Positions 32,814 to 39,611 of a stretch of DNA of 42,570 nucleotides are shown here, one piece after another. The stretch comes from Burkholderiales bacterium. Its GTDB lineage: Bacteria > Pseudomonadota > Gammaproteobacteria > Burkholderiales > Casimicrobiaceae. The notes beneath the pieces are model-generated. The model made no database searches and was not told the DNA's origin. It saw nothing but the letters and a program-made list of their open reading frames with translations. The translations under genes were made by a program, and so were the position numbers. The stretch spans positions 1 through 42,570 of the forward strand of contig JAITMR010000027.1 in the NCBI GenBank assembly GCA_031277215.1, given 5' to 3'. The first letter of the stretch is position 1. The number at the start of each line of letters is the position of its first letter.

Positions 32814-35800
32814 GTGATGTCGCCTACCAGAAGCTGATTGAAGAAGACCAGCAAGCGCGTACGCAGGCGCTTGATGTGATGCGGTCGTTTCTCGTGCAAG
32901 CGCCTGCCGGCTCCGGCAAAACAGAGCTTTTGATCCGGCGCATGCTGGCGTTGCTGGCGCGGGTTGACCGACCCGAACGCATTTTGGCGATGACCTTTAC
33001 GCGCAAGGCGGCGGCGGAAATGCGCGAGCGTATTGTCACGGCGTTGCGTGCTGCTCATGCAGGTACTCCGCTGGCGTCGCCTCATGAACAGCAAACCCGC
33101 GACCTTGCGTTGGCCGTTCTGGCGCAGGACACCAAGCAACAATGGCATTTGATGGAACAACCCTCGCGTTTGCAGGTGATGACCATTGACGCTTTTTGCG
33201 CACAGTTGCTGCGGCAAACACCGTTGACGAACCGTTGGGGAGCAATGCCATCGTTCGAGGAATTTGTTCAACCACGCTATGAAGCGGCTGTCCGCGAAGC
33301 GTTGCGTGATGCCGATAACGAGGCGCAGCCATTCTGGCATGAAGTGCTCAAAACGTTGGGTAACGATGGCGACAGGCTGGTGCAGGCGATGAGTGCGTTG
33401 CTGATGAAGCGCGAGCAATGGTTGCCGCTGTTTGGTAGTGCGCTGCAACAGGATCAACGGGAAATGTTGCAAGAGGTGTTATCGACCGAGATTAAAAACG
33501 AGTTGACGCAAGTTCATGGTGTGTTGCAACGAATGTGGTCGGCGACAGAGCGCGAAACATTACGAATGGCAATGCGCTATGCGGCGGGACATCTCGACGC
33601 CGACGACGCGACGAAGGCGCTGGCGCAGACGCTGGTGATGTGTGCAGAGCGCAAGGAAATCTGGCCTTTGCCTGAACCGGAAGCGTTGGAGGACTGGGTG
33701 CATTTGGCGGATTGGCTTCTGACGAAAGAAGGAAAGTGGCGCAAGAGCTTCAGAAAAAATGAAGGTTTTCCAAGCCAAAAGGAAGGCGGCAACGCGGCGC
33801 TGAAAAAAGCCATAGGAGCGCTCTTGGAGGAACAAGGCGGCGATTGTACCGCGTTGGCGCGTGTGCAAGTTTTGCCGTCGGGGAGGTATCACGGCAACGA
33901 ATGGCGGTTTATCGACGCGTTATTGTATTTGTTGCCGCGTTTGCTGGCGTATTTTCAATGGAAGTGCGCTCACGATGGTGTGATTGATTTTGCCGAGGCG
34001 CAGTTGGCGGCGATTGAAGCATTGGGAGAAGAAGACGCGCCGAGCGATGTGCTATTGGCGCTCGACATGCGAATTGAACATCTGCTGATCGACGAATTCC
34101 AGGATACGTCGCAAACGCAGATGACGCTGCTTCGTAAATTAACATCGGGCTGGCAACCCGGCGATGGCCGGACGCTGTTCGCGGTTGGCGATCCGATGCA
34201 GTCGATTTACCGTTTTCGGCAGGCGGAAGTCGGATTGTTTCTCGAAGCGCAGGCAGCGCAGCGTATCAACGATGTGCCGGTGACGTTGCTGACGCTGACG
34301 CGCAATTTTCGCTCGCAAGCGCGGTTGGTCGATTGGACGAATGTGGTATTTCCTGAGGTGTTTTCGCGCGATCAAGACGCATGGCGTGGCGCGGTGACAT
34401 TCAAGGCTTCGGCGCCGACACATGCAGCGACAGAAGAAGACGTGACGGTATGCGTACTGACCGATCCGCTCGAAGAAGGTGTGTATGTGGCGCAACAAAC
34501 GGAGGAAGCGTTAAAACGCGGTGTGCAGGAAGTGGCGATTCTGGTACGCGCACGAACGCATTTGAGTGAAATCCTGCCGGCTTTGCGCACACGAAATATA
34601 GCGTTTACGGCAGTGCGTTTGGACTGCCTTGGCGATAAACAGGCGGTGATGGATTTGTTGATGCTGACGCGAACACTGGTGCAGCCTAACGACGAATTGG
34701 CATGGCTATCGGTGTTGCGGGCGCCCTGGTGCGGATTGACGCTGGCCGATTTAACGGCATTGGCGCGGGGACGTTCTTTTCCGCAAGAGGAGAGAGGAGC
34801 AAGCCAGGAAGAAAAGCCGCGTTTGCGACATTGGAGCGAATGGTTGTTGGCGTTGCCTGAGCGCATTGACGGATTGAGCGAAGACGGGCATCGGCGGCTG
34901 ACGCGCTTGCTGCAATGCTGGCAAACGGCGTATGAGACTTGCCACGATCGGTTGGCGCAACGTGTGCACCGTTGCTGGCTGGCGTTGCTGGGGCCGTCTT
35001 GTCTGGACGGGTGTGCCGATGCGTTGGCGGCGGCGCGTTTCTTTGAATGCCTTGACGCGGAAGACGTCGCGGGAGGGATTCCCGACTGGCTGCTGTTTAA
35101 GCGTCGTCTCGACGAAGCCTTTTTGCCGGAAGACGTGATTGGCGCGGAAGAAGCCGATGTTCGCGTCAAAGTGATGACGTTGCATCAGGCCAAAGGATTG
35201 CAATTCGATACAGTGATCATGCCGGGGCTGGGACGGGGCACAGGGCAGTCAGAAACACCGTTGTTGCGTTGGCGGCAGCGACCGCAGGGATTGCTGCTGG
35301 CGGCACGCCGAACCAGAGCGGAAATGAAAACAGAGAAAGATGCGGAGATGTACTCCGGCCTGGATTGCTATCTGGCGCTTCTCGAAAAAGAAGAGGCGCA
35401 CCACGAGTTGGCACGCTTGTTGTACGTCGGCGTTACACGCGCTAAACGACAACTGATTCTGACAACAGTTGCCGACGTAAAGGAAGATAAAAAAGCAGCA
35501 GACGATGGCGGTTTGCTGCAATGGGTTCCGCCGAAAGAGGGGGCGGCAATGGCGTTGTGGTGGGAAGCGTTGTGCGCGAAAGGAATGATAACGCCGCCTG
35601 CGATAGAAACGACCGCAATGGAGACAGCTTCTTCATTTTCAGGAAGCGATTCCGGTTTGCCGTTGCGACGCTTATCGGGGGCGAGCGTCGAGCTCAAGAA
35701 TGCGCCAGCCGTGATAGAGAGGCCACGTTCACACGCTGTACCGCTATCCTTCAACGAGGCGAATGTTGCTGCGCGGCATGTCGGGACACTGGTACACGAT

Positions 35801-36328
35801 TGGTTGTCGCGGGTGGGGCTTCCCGATGGGCAGCGGTTACAGGACTGGACACCGACGTTTCTTGAAGCGCAGCGCGAAACGATGGCTCATGCTTTGGTTG
35901 AACTGGGAGTGCCGATGGCGCAACGCGATGAAGCGGTTCGGCGCGTGATTGCAGCGTTAAGTGCGGTGCGCGATGATCCATTCGCGCAGTGGCTACTCGA
36001 TCCGGCGCGGGGGACAACGCAAGAGGGCGCACGCAACGAATGGGCGCTTTCGGCGACATTTCATCAGGATAATCGCCATGTGCGATTAGACCGGACGTTC
36101 ATCGACGGCGACGTTCGCTGGATTGTTGACTACAAGACAGCGGAAACCGACGCAATAAACATCGAGGCTTGGCTTGATGCGGAAGTCGAAAAATACCGAC
36201 CGCAGATGGAAGGCTACGCAGCGTTGATGAAACGTTTTGAAGAAAGGCCGCTGAAACTGGTTTTGTATTATCCGTTGCTTCAACGATGGAGAGAGATTGC
36301 TCCGATTGCAGGACGAACAAACCAATGA
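32810..36328 (+). CDS. AddA/RecB-like UvrD-family helicase-nuclease
   Basis: The 1172-residue protein is the ATP-driven motor of the recombination complex. Superfamily 1 motifs are in order: Walker A APAGSGKTELL with GSGKT at 34-38, TFTRKAAAEMRERI (Ia), IDEFQDTSQTQ (II, D428), VGDPMQSIYRFRQAE (III), LTRNFRSQ (IV), VKVMTLHQAKGLQFD (V) and LLYVGVTRAKRQL (VI). The C-terminal nuclease has WIVDYKTAE with D1107 and K1109. The ATG overlaps the stop of the AddB-like gene. With a nuclease in both subunits and no RecC or RecD gene nearby, it resembles AddAB rather than RecBCD. It is the last gene before the repeat nest. Confidence 0.94.
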   Translation: MSDVAYQKLIEEDQQARTQALDVMRSFLVQAPAGSGKTELLIRRMLALLARVDRPERILAMTFTRKAAAEMRERIVTALRAAHAGTPLASPHEQQTRDLALAVLAQDTKQQWHLMEQPSRLQVMTIDAFCAQLLRQTPLTNRWGAMPSFEEFVQPRYEAAVREALRDADNEAQPFWHEVLKTLGNDGDRLVQAMSALLMKREQWLPLFGSALQQDQREMLQEVLSTEIKNELTQVHGVLQRMWSATERETLRMAMRYAAGHLDADDATKALAQTLVMCAERKEIWPLPEPEALEDWVHLADWLLTKEGKWRKSFRKNEGFPSQKEGGNAALKKAIGALLEEQGGDCTALARVQVLPSGRYHGNEWRFIDALLYLLPRLLAYFQWKCAHDGVIDFAEAQLAAIEALGEEDAPSDVLLALDMRIEHLLIDEFQDTSQTQMTLLRKLTSGWQPGDGRTLFAVGDPMQSIYRFRQAEVGLFLEAQAAQRINDVPVTLLTLTRNFRSQARLVDWTNVVFPEVFSRDQDAWRGAVTFKASAPTHAATEEDVTVCVLTDPLEEGVYVAQQTEEALKRGVQEVAILVRARTHLSEILPALRTRNIAFTAVRLDCLGDKQAVMDLLMLTRTLVQPNDELAWLSVLRAPWCGLTLADLTALARGRSFPQEERGASQEEKPRLRHWSEWLLALPERIDGLSEDGHRRLTRLLQCWQTAYETCHDRLAQRVHRCWLALLGPSCLDGCADALAAARFFECLDAEDVAGGIPDWLLFKRRLDEAFLPEDVIGAEEADVRVKVMTLHQAKGLQFDTVIMPGLGRGTGQSETPLLRWRQRPQGLLLAARRTRAEMKTEKDAEMYSGLDCYLALLEKEEAHHELARLLYVGVTRAKRQLILTTVADVKEDKKAADDGGLLQWVPPKEGAAMALWWEALCAKGMITPPAIETTAMETASSFSGSDSGLPLRRLSGASVELKNAPAVIERPRSHAVPLSFNEANVAARHVGTLVHDWLSRVGLPDGQRLQDWTPTFLEAQRETMAHALVELGVPMAQRDEAVRRVIAALSAVRDDPFAQWLLDPARGTTQEGARNEWALSATFHQDNRHVRLDRTFIDGDVRWIVDYKTAETDAINIEAWLDAEVEKYRPQMEGYAALMKRFEERPLKLVLYYPLLQRWREIAPIAGRTNQ

Positions 36329-36435
36329 ACCGCAAAGAACACAAAAAATAGCTCACGCGAAAGCGCGAAGCGGCGAAGAAGGAAAAGGCTCATCGTGAAA
36401 TTCCGGAGAAGGATTCACGCGAAGGTACGGTGTAT

Positions 36436-36458
36436 GAATTCACGACTCCATTGAAAAA
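36436..36458 (+). repeat. Inverted repeat arm, left (23 bp, perfect)
   Basis: This starts GAATTCACGACTCC and ends TTGAAAAA. It is the exact reverse complement of 37206-37228. A third copy, with one mismatch, is at 42351-42373 in the same orientation as the right arm. Confidence 0.85.
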
Positions 36459-36474
36459 GGCACGGTGCACCGTC

Positions 36475-36496
36475 ATCCTGCGCGAAGTCGCAGGAT
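36475..36496. repeat. ATCCTGCG...CGCAGGAT hairpin (family B)
   Basis: An 8-bp perfect stem (36475-36482 and 36489-36496) with a 6-base loop. A related half-copy, GGATTCTGCGACTTCGCG, follows at about 36510-36527. Confidence 0.65.
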
Positions 36497-36548
36497 CCAA
36501 GCGCTCTCTGGATTCTGCGACTTCGCGTGAGCACACGAATGTGCCGTC

Positions 36549-36573
36549 ATTCCCGCGTGTTTTTGGCGGGAAT
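36549..36573. repeat. ATTCCCGC...GCGGGAAT hairpin repeat (family A, copy 3)
   Basis: Perfect 8-bp stem (36549-36556 and 36566-36573) with a GTGTTTTTG loop, flanked by CGTC on the left and CCAGCGTC on the right. Confidence 0.8.
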
Positions 36574-36710
36574 CCAGCGTCTTTTTTCCGCTCTATCGCA
36601 CAGCGATTTGCGGCAGGAGAGACAAACCCCCGTCCGCCTCCGCGCCTCCGCGTGAAAATGGTTTTTCTCCGTGCTCTCGCGCCTCCGCATGAAAAACAAA
36701 AAGACGCTGG

Positions 36711-36735
36711 ATTCCCGCCAGAAGCACGCGGGAAT
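36711..36735. repeat. ATTCCCGC...GCGGGAAT hairpin repeat (family A, copy 4, inverted)
   Basis: Perfect 8-bp stem (36711-36718 and 36728-36735). The flanks (GACGCTGG before, GACGG after) show that it is in the opposite orientation to copy 3. Confidence 0.8.
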
Positions 36736-36755
36736 GACGGAGTATGCATCAGGCT

Positions 36756-36781
36756 CCCCTCGCCCGCTTGCGGGAGAGGGG
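36756..36781. repeat. CCCCTCgCCCGC hairpin (family C, copy 1)
   Basis: Arms 36756-36767 and 36770-36781 pair over 12 positions with one mismatch around a TT loop. Other copies are at 37233-37256 (inverted) and 42308-42339. Confidence 0.7.
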
Positions 36782-36850
36782 CGGGGGAGAGGGCGGTGGA
36801 TTCACGCGGAGGCGCAGAAACATTTTGTAGGAGCAGTCCCCTGTGCCTGC

Positions 36851-36913
36851 CCTTGGGCGGCCACGGGGGGCAGCCCCTACGGCCTTCTCCGAAGCTTCGC
36901 ATGCAAAGGTTGA
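36851..36913 (+). repeat. GGGCGGCCACGGGGGGCAGCCC-type unit (family D, copy 1)
   Basis: The unit contains CCCCTACGGCCTTCTCCG and AGCTTCGC followed by TGCAAAGG. It matches 42384-42436 in the same orientation with a few differences, including a palindromic first half there (GGGCAGACAC/GTGTCTGCCC). Confidence 0.65.
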
Positions 36914-36933
36914 GGTGATATACATACTCCGTC

Positions 36934-36958
36934 ATTCCCGCGTGTTTTTGGCGGGAAT
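36934..36958. repeat. ATTCCCGC...GCGGGAAT hairpin repeat (family A, copy 5)
   Basis: Perfect 8-bp stem (36934-36941 and 36951-36958), same orientation and loop as copy 3, followed by CCAGTGTCTTTTTTCCGCC. Confidence 0.8.
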
Positions 36959-36990
36959 CCAGTGTCTTTTTTCCGCCCAATCAGTACTCC

Positions 36991-37072
36991 GTCATTCTGC
37001 GCGTAGCGTAGCGAAGTCGCAGAATCCAGAGACCGCATGGATCCTGCGTTCTGCGACTTCGCGCAGAATGAC
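36991..37072. repeat. Long imperfect inverted repeat (family B)
   Basis: GTCATTCTGC (36991-37000) pairs with GCAGAATGAC (37063-37072), and GCGAAGTCGCAGAA (37011-37024) pairs with TTCTGCGACTTCGC (37049-37062). This gives 24 bp of stem with a 10-base bulge and a 24-base loop. Short local hairpins can form instead. Confidence 0.75.
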
Positions 37073-37167
37073 ACGCGCAGGATGACGGTGCTTCGTGCCT
37101 TTCTCCGCGTCTCCGCGTGAAAATGATTTTTCTCCGCGCCTTCGCGTGAAAAACAAAAAGACGCTGG

Positions 37168-37192
37168 ATTCCCGCCAAATGCACGCGGGAAT
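37168..37192. repeat. ATTCCCGC...GCGGGAAT hairpin repeat (family A, copy 6, inverted)
   Basis: Perfect 8-bp stem (37168-37175 and 37185-37192), in the orientation of copy 4. Together with the CTCCGCG-rich text before it, it is part of a direct repeat of about 36640-36740. Confidence 0.8.
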
Positions 37193-37205
37193 GACGGCGC
37201 GTACT

Positions 37206-37228
37206 TTTTTCAATGGAGTCGTGAATTC
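37206..37228 (-). repeat. Inverted repeat arm, right (23 bp, perfect)
   Basis: Exact reverse complement of 36436-36458. The two arms bracket about 750 bases of repeat patchwork. Confidence 0.85.
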
Positions 37229-37232
37229 GCTG

Positions 37233-37256
37233 CCCTCTCCCGCAAGCGGGCGAGGG
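37233..37256. repeat. CCCTCtCCCGC hairpin (family C, copy 2, inverted)
   Basis: Arms 37233-37243 and 37246-37256 pair with one mismatch around an AA loop. Confidence 0.7.
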
Positions 37257-37328
37257 GTGCCTGATCACGGCAAACGGGAGGGGAATCAGGCATCCGTGCC
37301 ATTTTGCGCGGAATGATGCGCTGCGCTC

Positions 37329-37360
37329 CCTGATCCCTAATTCTCTGATTCCCGATCCCC
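37329..37360 (-). repeat. GGGATCAGGGA-type repeat at the end of uspA (family E)
   Basis: Read on the minus strand, it contains GGGGATCGGGAATCAG and ATTAGGGATCAGG. It encodes the last residues (DRESEN) and the TAG stop of the universal stress protein. Confidence 0.5.
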
Positions 37361-37783
37361 TCGCGCAATCAGAATGCTGCAATGCACCCGATCCATCAGG
37401 CCAATACCTGTCGAACCTTTCCACCAACGCGCCGCAAAACGTTGCTCGCGTTTGTGTCCCAGAATCAACAAATCAATATCAAGCTCTTTGACGAGCCGGG
37501 AAATAACCTCGATCGGGTCGCCTGTCACCGCATGCGTACGCGCTGGCAGACTGTGCGCAGCCAAGTACCACTGCGCCGCTTCGAGGTCTTTTTCGGCGAG
37601 CTTGGCGTCCTGCTCGAATGCCAGCGCCGGAACGTATTCACCGGCCAGCGTATATGCCGCCAAATCGTGAATCACCGCGACGATATGAATCTCGGAATCG
37701 CGCGGATTGAACATCAGACATTCATCAAGCGCGTAACGGCTGGCTTGCGAGCCATCATAAGCAATAAGGATACGTTTGTGCAT
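37337..37783 (-). CDS. Universal stress protein, UspA family
   Basis: The 148-residue cytoplasmic protein begins MHKRILIAYDGSQASRYAL, the standard Usp opening with the Asp and Ser near the nucleotide site. The C-terminal LLILGHKREQRFAARWWKGSTG resembles the G-x2-G-x9-G(S/T) ATP-binding motif, but the second Gly is Arg, so binding may be altered. I chose the ATG at 37783, which has GAGGGGG 6 bases upstream, over an in-frame GTG at 37798. The last six or so residues lie in a family E repeat. Targets unknown; the neighbours are holA upstream and the repeat nest downstream. Confidence 0.92.
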   Translation of the reverse strand: MHKRILIAYDGSQASRYALDECLMFNPRDSEIHIVAVIHDLAAYTLAGEYVPALAFEQDAKLAEKDLEAAQWYLAAHSLPARTHAVTGDPIEVISRLVKELDIDLLILGHKREQRFAARWWKGSTGIGLMDRVHCSILIARGDRESEN

Positions 37784-37852
37784 GATCAACCCCCTCACAA
37801 ATAAGTCTCAACGCCATCCTACCTTGTCAGCACCGCTACGAAAAGAAATTTT

Positions 37853-38908
37853 TCAGGACACCCTTCCTGCAACAGAAGCAACAGAAAACTCTCGCACTCC
37901 ACAAAACGCCAACGCGGCCGTCGTCAGACTTTGCCAAACATCGACGGGCGGCCCAGCCAACGTCAAACCTTTTGCCTGTGCATCCAGTTTTGCAAGCGTC
38001 CCCAAAAAACCCGGTAGCGCCGCATTGGGCACCCGTCGCGCCGCTTTTTCCATCGCCGCCTGCCGCCGCCCCCAGACCCGCGCTTGCCGTATCGCCTGCG
38101 CGGCAGCCGTTCCCCGCATCGTCAGCGCCCGAACGGCGCACAGCGCATGAACGTCCTCGGAGAACTGCCACACCGGCAGTACCACGGCTTCGCCTTCGTC
38201 GCGCAACGCTTGCAACAAACGCACCACTCGCGCCGCATCGCCGGAGAGCCACGCCTCCGATAACGCAAACACATCGTAACGCGCCACATCGGCAATCGCC
38301 GTTTCGATCATCTCCATCGTCAACGCGCCCGCCGGAAACAGCAATCCCAATTTCTCGATTTCCTGACGTGCCGCCAGCAAATTGCCCTCGCAATGATCCG
38401 CGAGATACGTCAGCATTTCGTCCGTTGCCTGTTGTCCCTGCCGCCGCAATCGCTCACCGATCCAGCGCGGCAATGCTTCGCGTTCCAGCGGCTGCACCGG
38501 CACAACCGTTCCGACGCCTTCCAGCGCTTTGAACCATCCTGTCGCCTGCATCGTTTTATCGGCACGCGGCAATGTGATCAGCGTCACTTGTTGCGTATCC
38601 AGTGTCTGAGCGTATTTTTCAAGCACTTTGGCGCCTTCCGTCCCGGGTTTCCCGGTCGGAATGCGCAAGTCGAGCAAACGTCGTTCGCCAAACAAACCGA
38701 GATTGCTGTGCGCCGCCTGCAAACTGTCCCATTTAAAACCGCTCTCGACGATGAATACTTCGCGCTCGATGCAGCCTGCTTCACGCGCAGCGCGGCGAAT
38801 CGCATCGCCTGCTTCCTGAACGAACAATGCTTCATCGCCATGCACCACATACAACGGCGACAGCGATTTTGCTAAATGTTTTTCAAGATCGTCGAAACGG
38901 ATTTGCAT
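37853..38908 (-). CDS. holA: DNA polymerase III delta subunit
   Basis: The delta subunit opens the beta sliding clamp as part of the clamp loader. The 351-residue protein (E. coli 343) begins MQIRFDDLEKHLAKSLSPLYVVHGDEALFVQEA, typical of HolA. The clamp-binding SNLGLFGERRLLDLRIP is near residues 68-84. The all-helical C-terminal oligomerisation domain is present. It sits downstream of lptE and leuS on the same strand, in the conserved leuS-lptE-holA order, though a 178-base gap with a family A repeat separates it from lptE. Confidence 0.95.
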   Translation of the reverse strand: MQIRFDDLEKHLAKSLSPLYVVHGDEALFVQEAGDAIRRAAREAGCIEREVFIVESGFKWDSLQAAHSNLGLFGERRLLDLRIPTGKPGTEGAKVLEKYAQTLDTQQVTLITLPRADKTMQATGWFKALEGVGTVVPVQPLEREALPRWIGERLRRQGQQATDEMLTYLADHCEGNLLAARQEIEKLGLLFPAGALTMEMIETAIADVARYDVFALSEAWLSGDAARVVRLLQALRDEGEAVVLPVWQFSEDVHALCAVRALTMRGTAAAQAIRQARVWGRRQAAMEKAARRVPNAALPGFLGTLAKLDAQAKGLTLAGPPVDVWQSLTTAALAFCGVREFSVASVAGRVS

Positions 38909-38936
38909 AAGGAAGCTCTGAGTAAATCATTCTGTC

Positions 38937-38961
38937 ATTCCCGCGTGCTTTTGGCGGGAAT
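38937..38961. repeat. ATTCCCGC...GCGGGAAT hairpin repeat (family A, copy 7)
   Basis: Perfect 8-bp stem (38937-38944 and 38954-38961), in the orientation of copies 3 and 5, located in the lptE-holA gap. A partial copy (GCGCGGGAATGACCG) follows near 39009-39025. Confidence 0.8.
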
Positions 38962-39086
38962 CCAGTGTCTTTTTTTCCGCCCAATCACACAACGATTTTG
39001 GGCGGGGAAGTGCGCGGGAATGACCGTGAATGGGGAATTGTTCAGAAGCTCCCCAAACATTTAAGGCAGATTCCACGAAAAAACAC

Positions 39087-39611
39087 TCACTTCGGCGGCA
39101 GCGCTTTCTGCAAGCGTCGCAAAATCTGTTGCGCTGCGTCTTGCTGCATCTCCTGCAAAATACGCTGCTCCTGAATTTCGCGTGCCAGCCGTTGGGTATC
39201 GTCGTACAAATACGTGCGTTGAATTTCGATCTCACCGGAAGGCATCCATTCGTTACCGTCCTTGTCGTACAAACGGAACGCATAGACTCTCGTCAACGAA
39301 TACTCACGGGCGCGTCCCCCGGAGGTCAGCGATAACACCGACTTATCATCGGTTTGCCGTTTAAGTTCGAGCGTTACTTGCGCATCCTTGGAATGCGGCA
39401 TTACCTTCAACCCGGAAACGCGATCCAGCAACTTGCGCAAATCCTCGGTTAGCTCGGGCGCTTCGGCGCCGTTGATTGCAATGGATTGAAACGTATACGT
39501 CACATGGCCGCGCAACCTGAAACCGCACGCGGAAAGCGTTCCCGCCACGCCCAAGCCCAACAGGGCTTTCAACAATACGCGACGCCTTGATCTTTTCTCA
39601 GACGACAACAT
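39087..39611 (-). CDS. lptE: LPS-assembly lipoprotein LptE
   Basis: LptE plugs the LptD barrel and helps place lipopolysaccharide in the outer membrane. The 174-residue protein has a lipoprotein signal ending in LSACG with the lipidated C29. The mature start CGFRLRG is the LptE hallmark. The n-region SRRRVLLK looks somewhat like a twin-arginine motif. The start at 39611 overlaps the leuS 3' end by 14 bases, indicating coupling. Length and position between leuS and holA are standard. Confidence 0.95.
   Translation of the reverse strand: MLSSEKRSRRRVLLKALLGLGVAGTLSACGFRLRGHVTYTFQSIAINGAEAPELTEDLRKLLDRVSGLKVMPHSKDAQVTLELKRQTDDKSVLSLTSGGRAREYSLTRVYAFRLYDKDGNEWMPSGEIEIQRTYLYDDTQRLAREIQEQRILQEMQQDAAQQILRRLQKALPPK

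Larger units (their letters stand above)
36329..37336. other. Gene-free repeat nest of about 1 kb
   Basis: No convincing gene is present in these 1008 bases. They are a patchwork of dispersed repeats: four family A hairpins, two family B structures, two family C hairpins, one family D unit, and a direct repeat of about 95 bases (about 36640-36740 and 37104-37198) made of CTCCGCG-rich text ending in a family A copy. The core is bounded by a 23-bp perfect inverted repeat (36436-36458 and 37206-37228). Frames of up to 196 codons cross it but are built from repeat sequence. The same families recur at 42.3-42.5 kb. Confidence 0.85.

Noticed and set aside
36390-36980. Open frame of 196 codons crossing the repeat nest
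   Set aside because: It is composed of repeat units (family A, C and D text), with peptides such as ASFCFSCG and LPQAGEGS that recur in other frames of the repeats.
36329-37336. Possible CRISPR array
   Set aside because: The repeats are palindromic, of several kinds, in both orientations and irregularly spaced; there are no uniform spacers and no cas genes.
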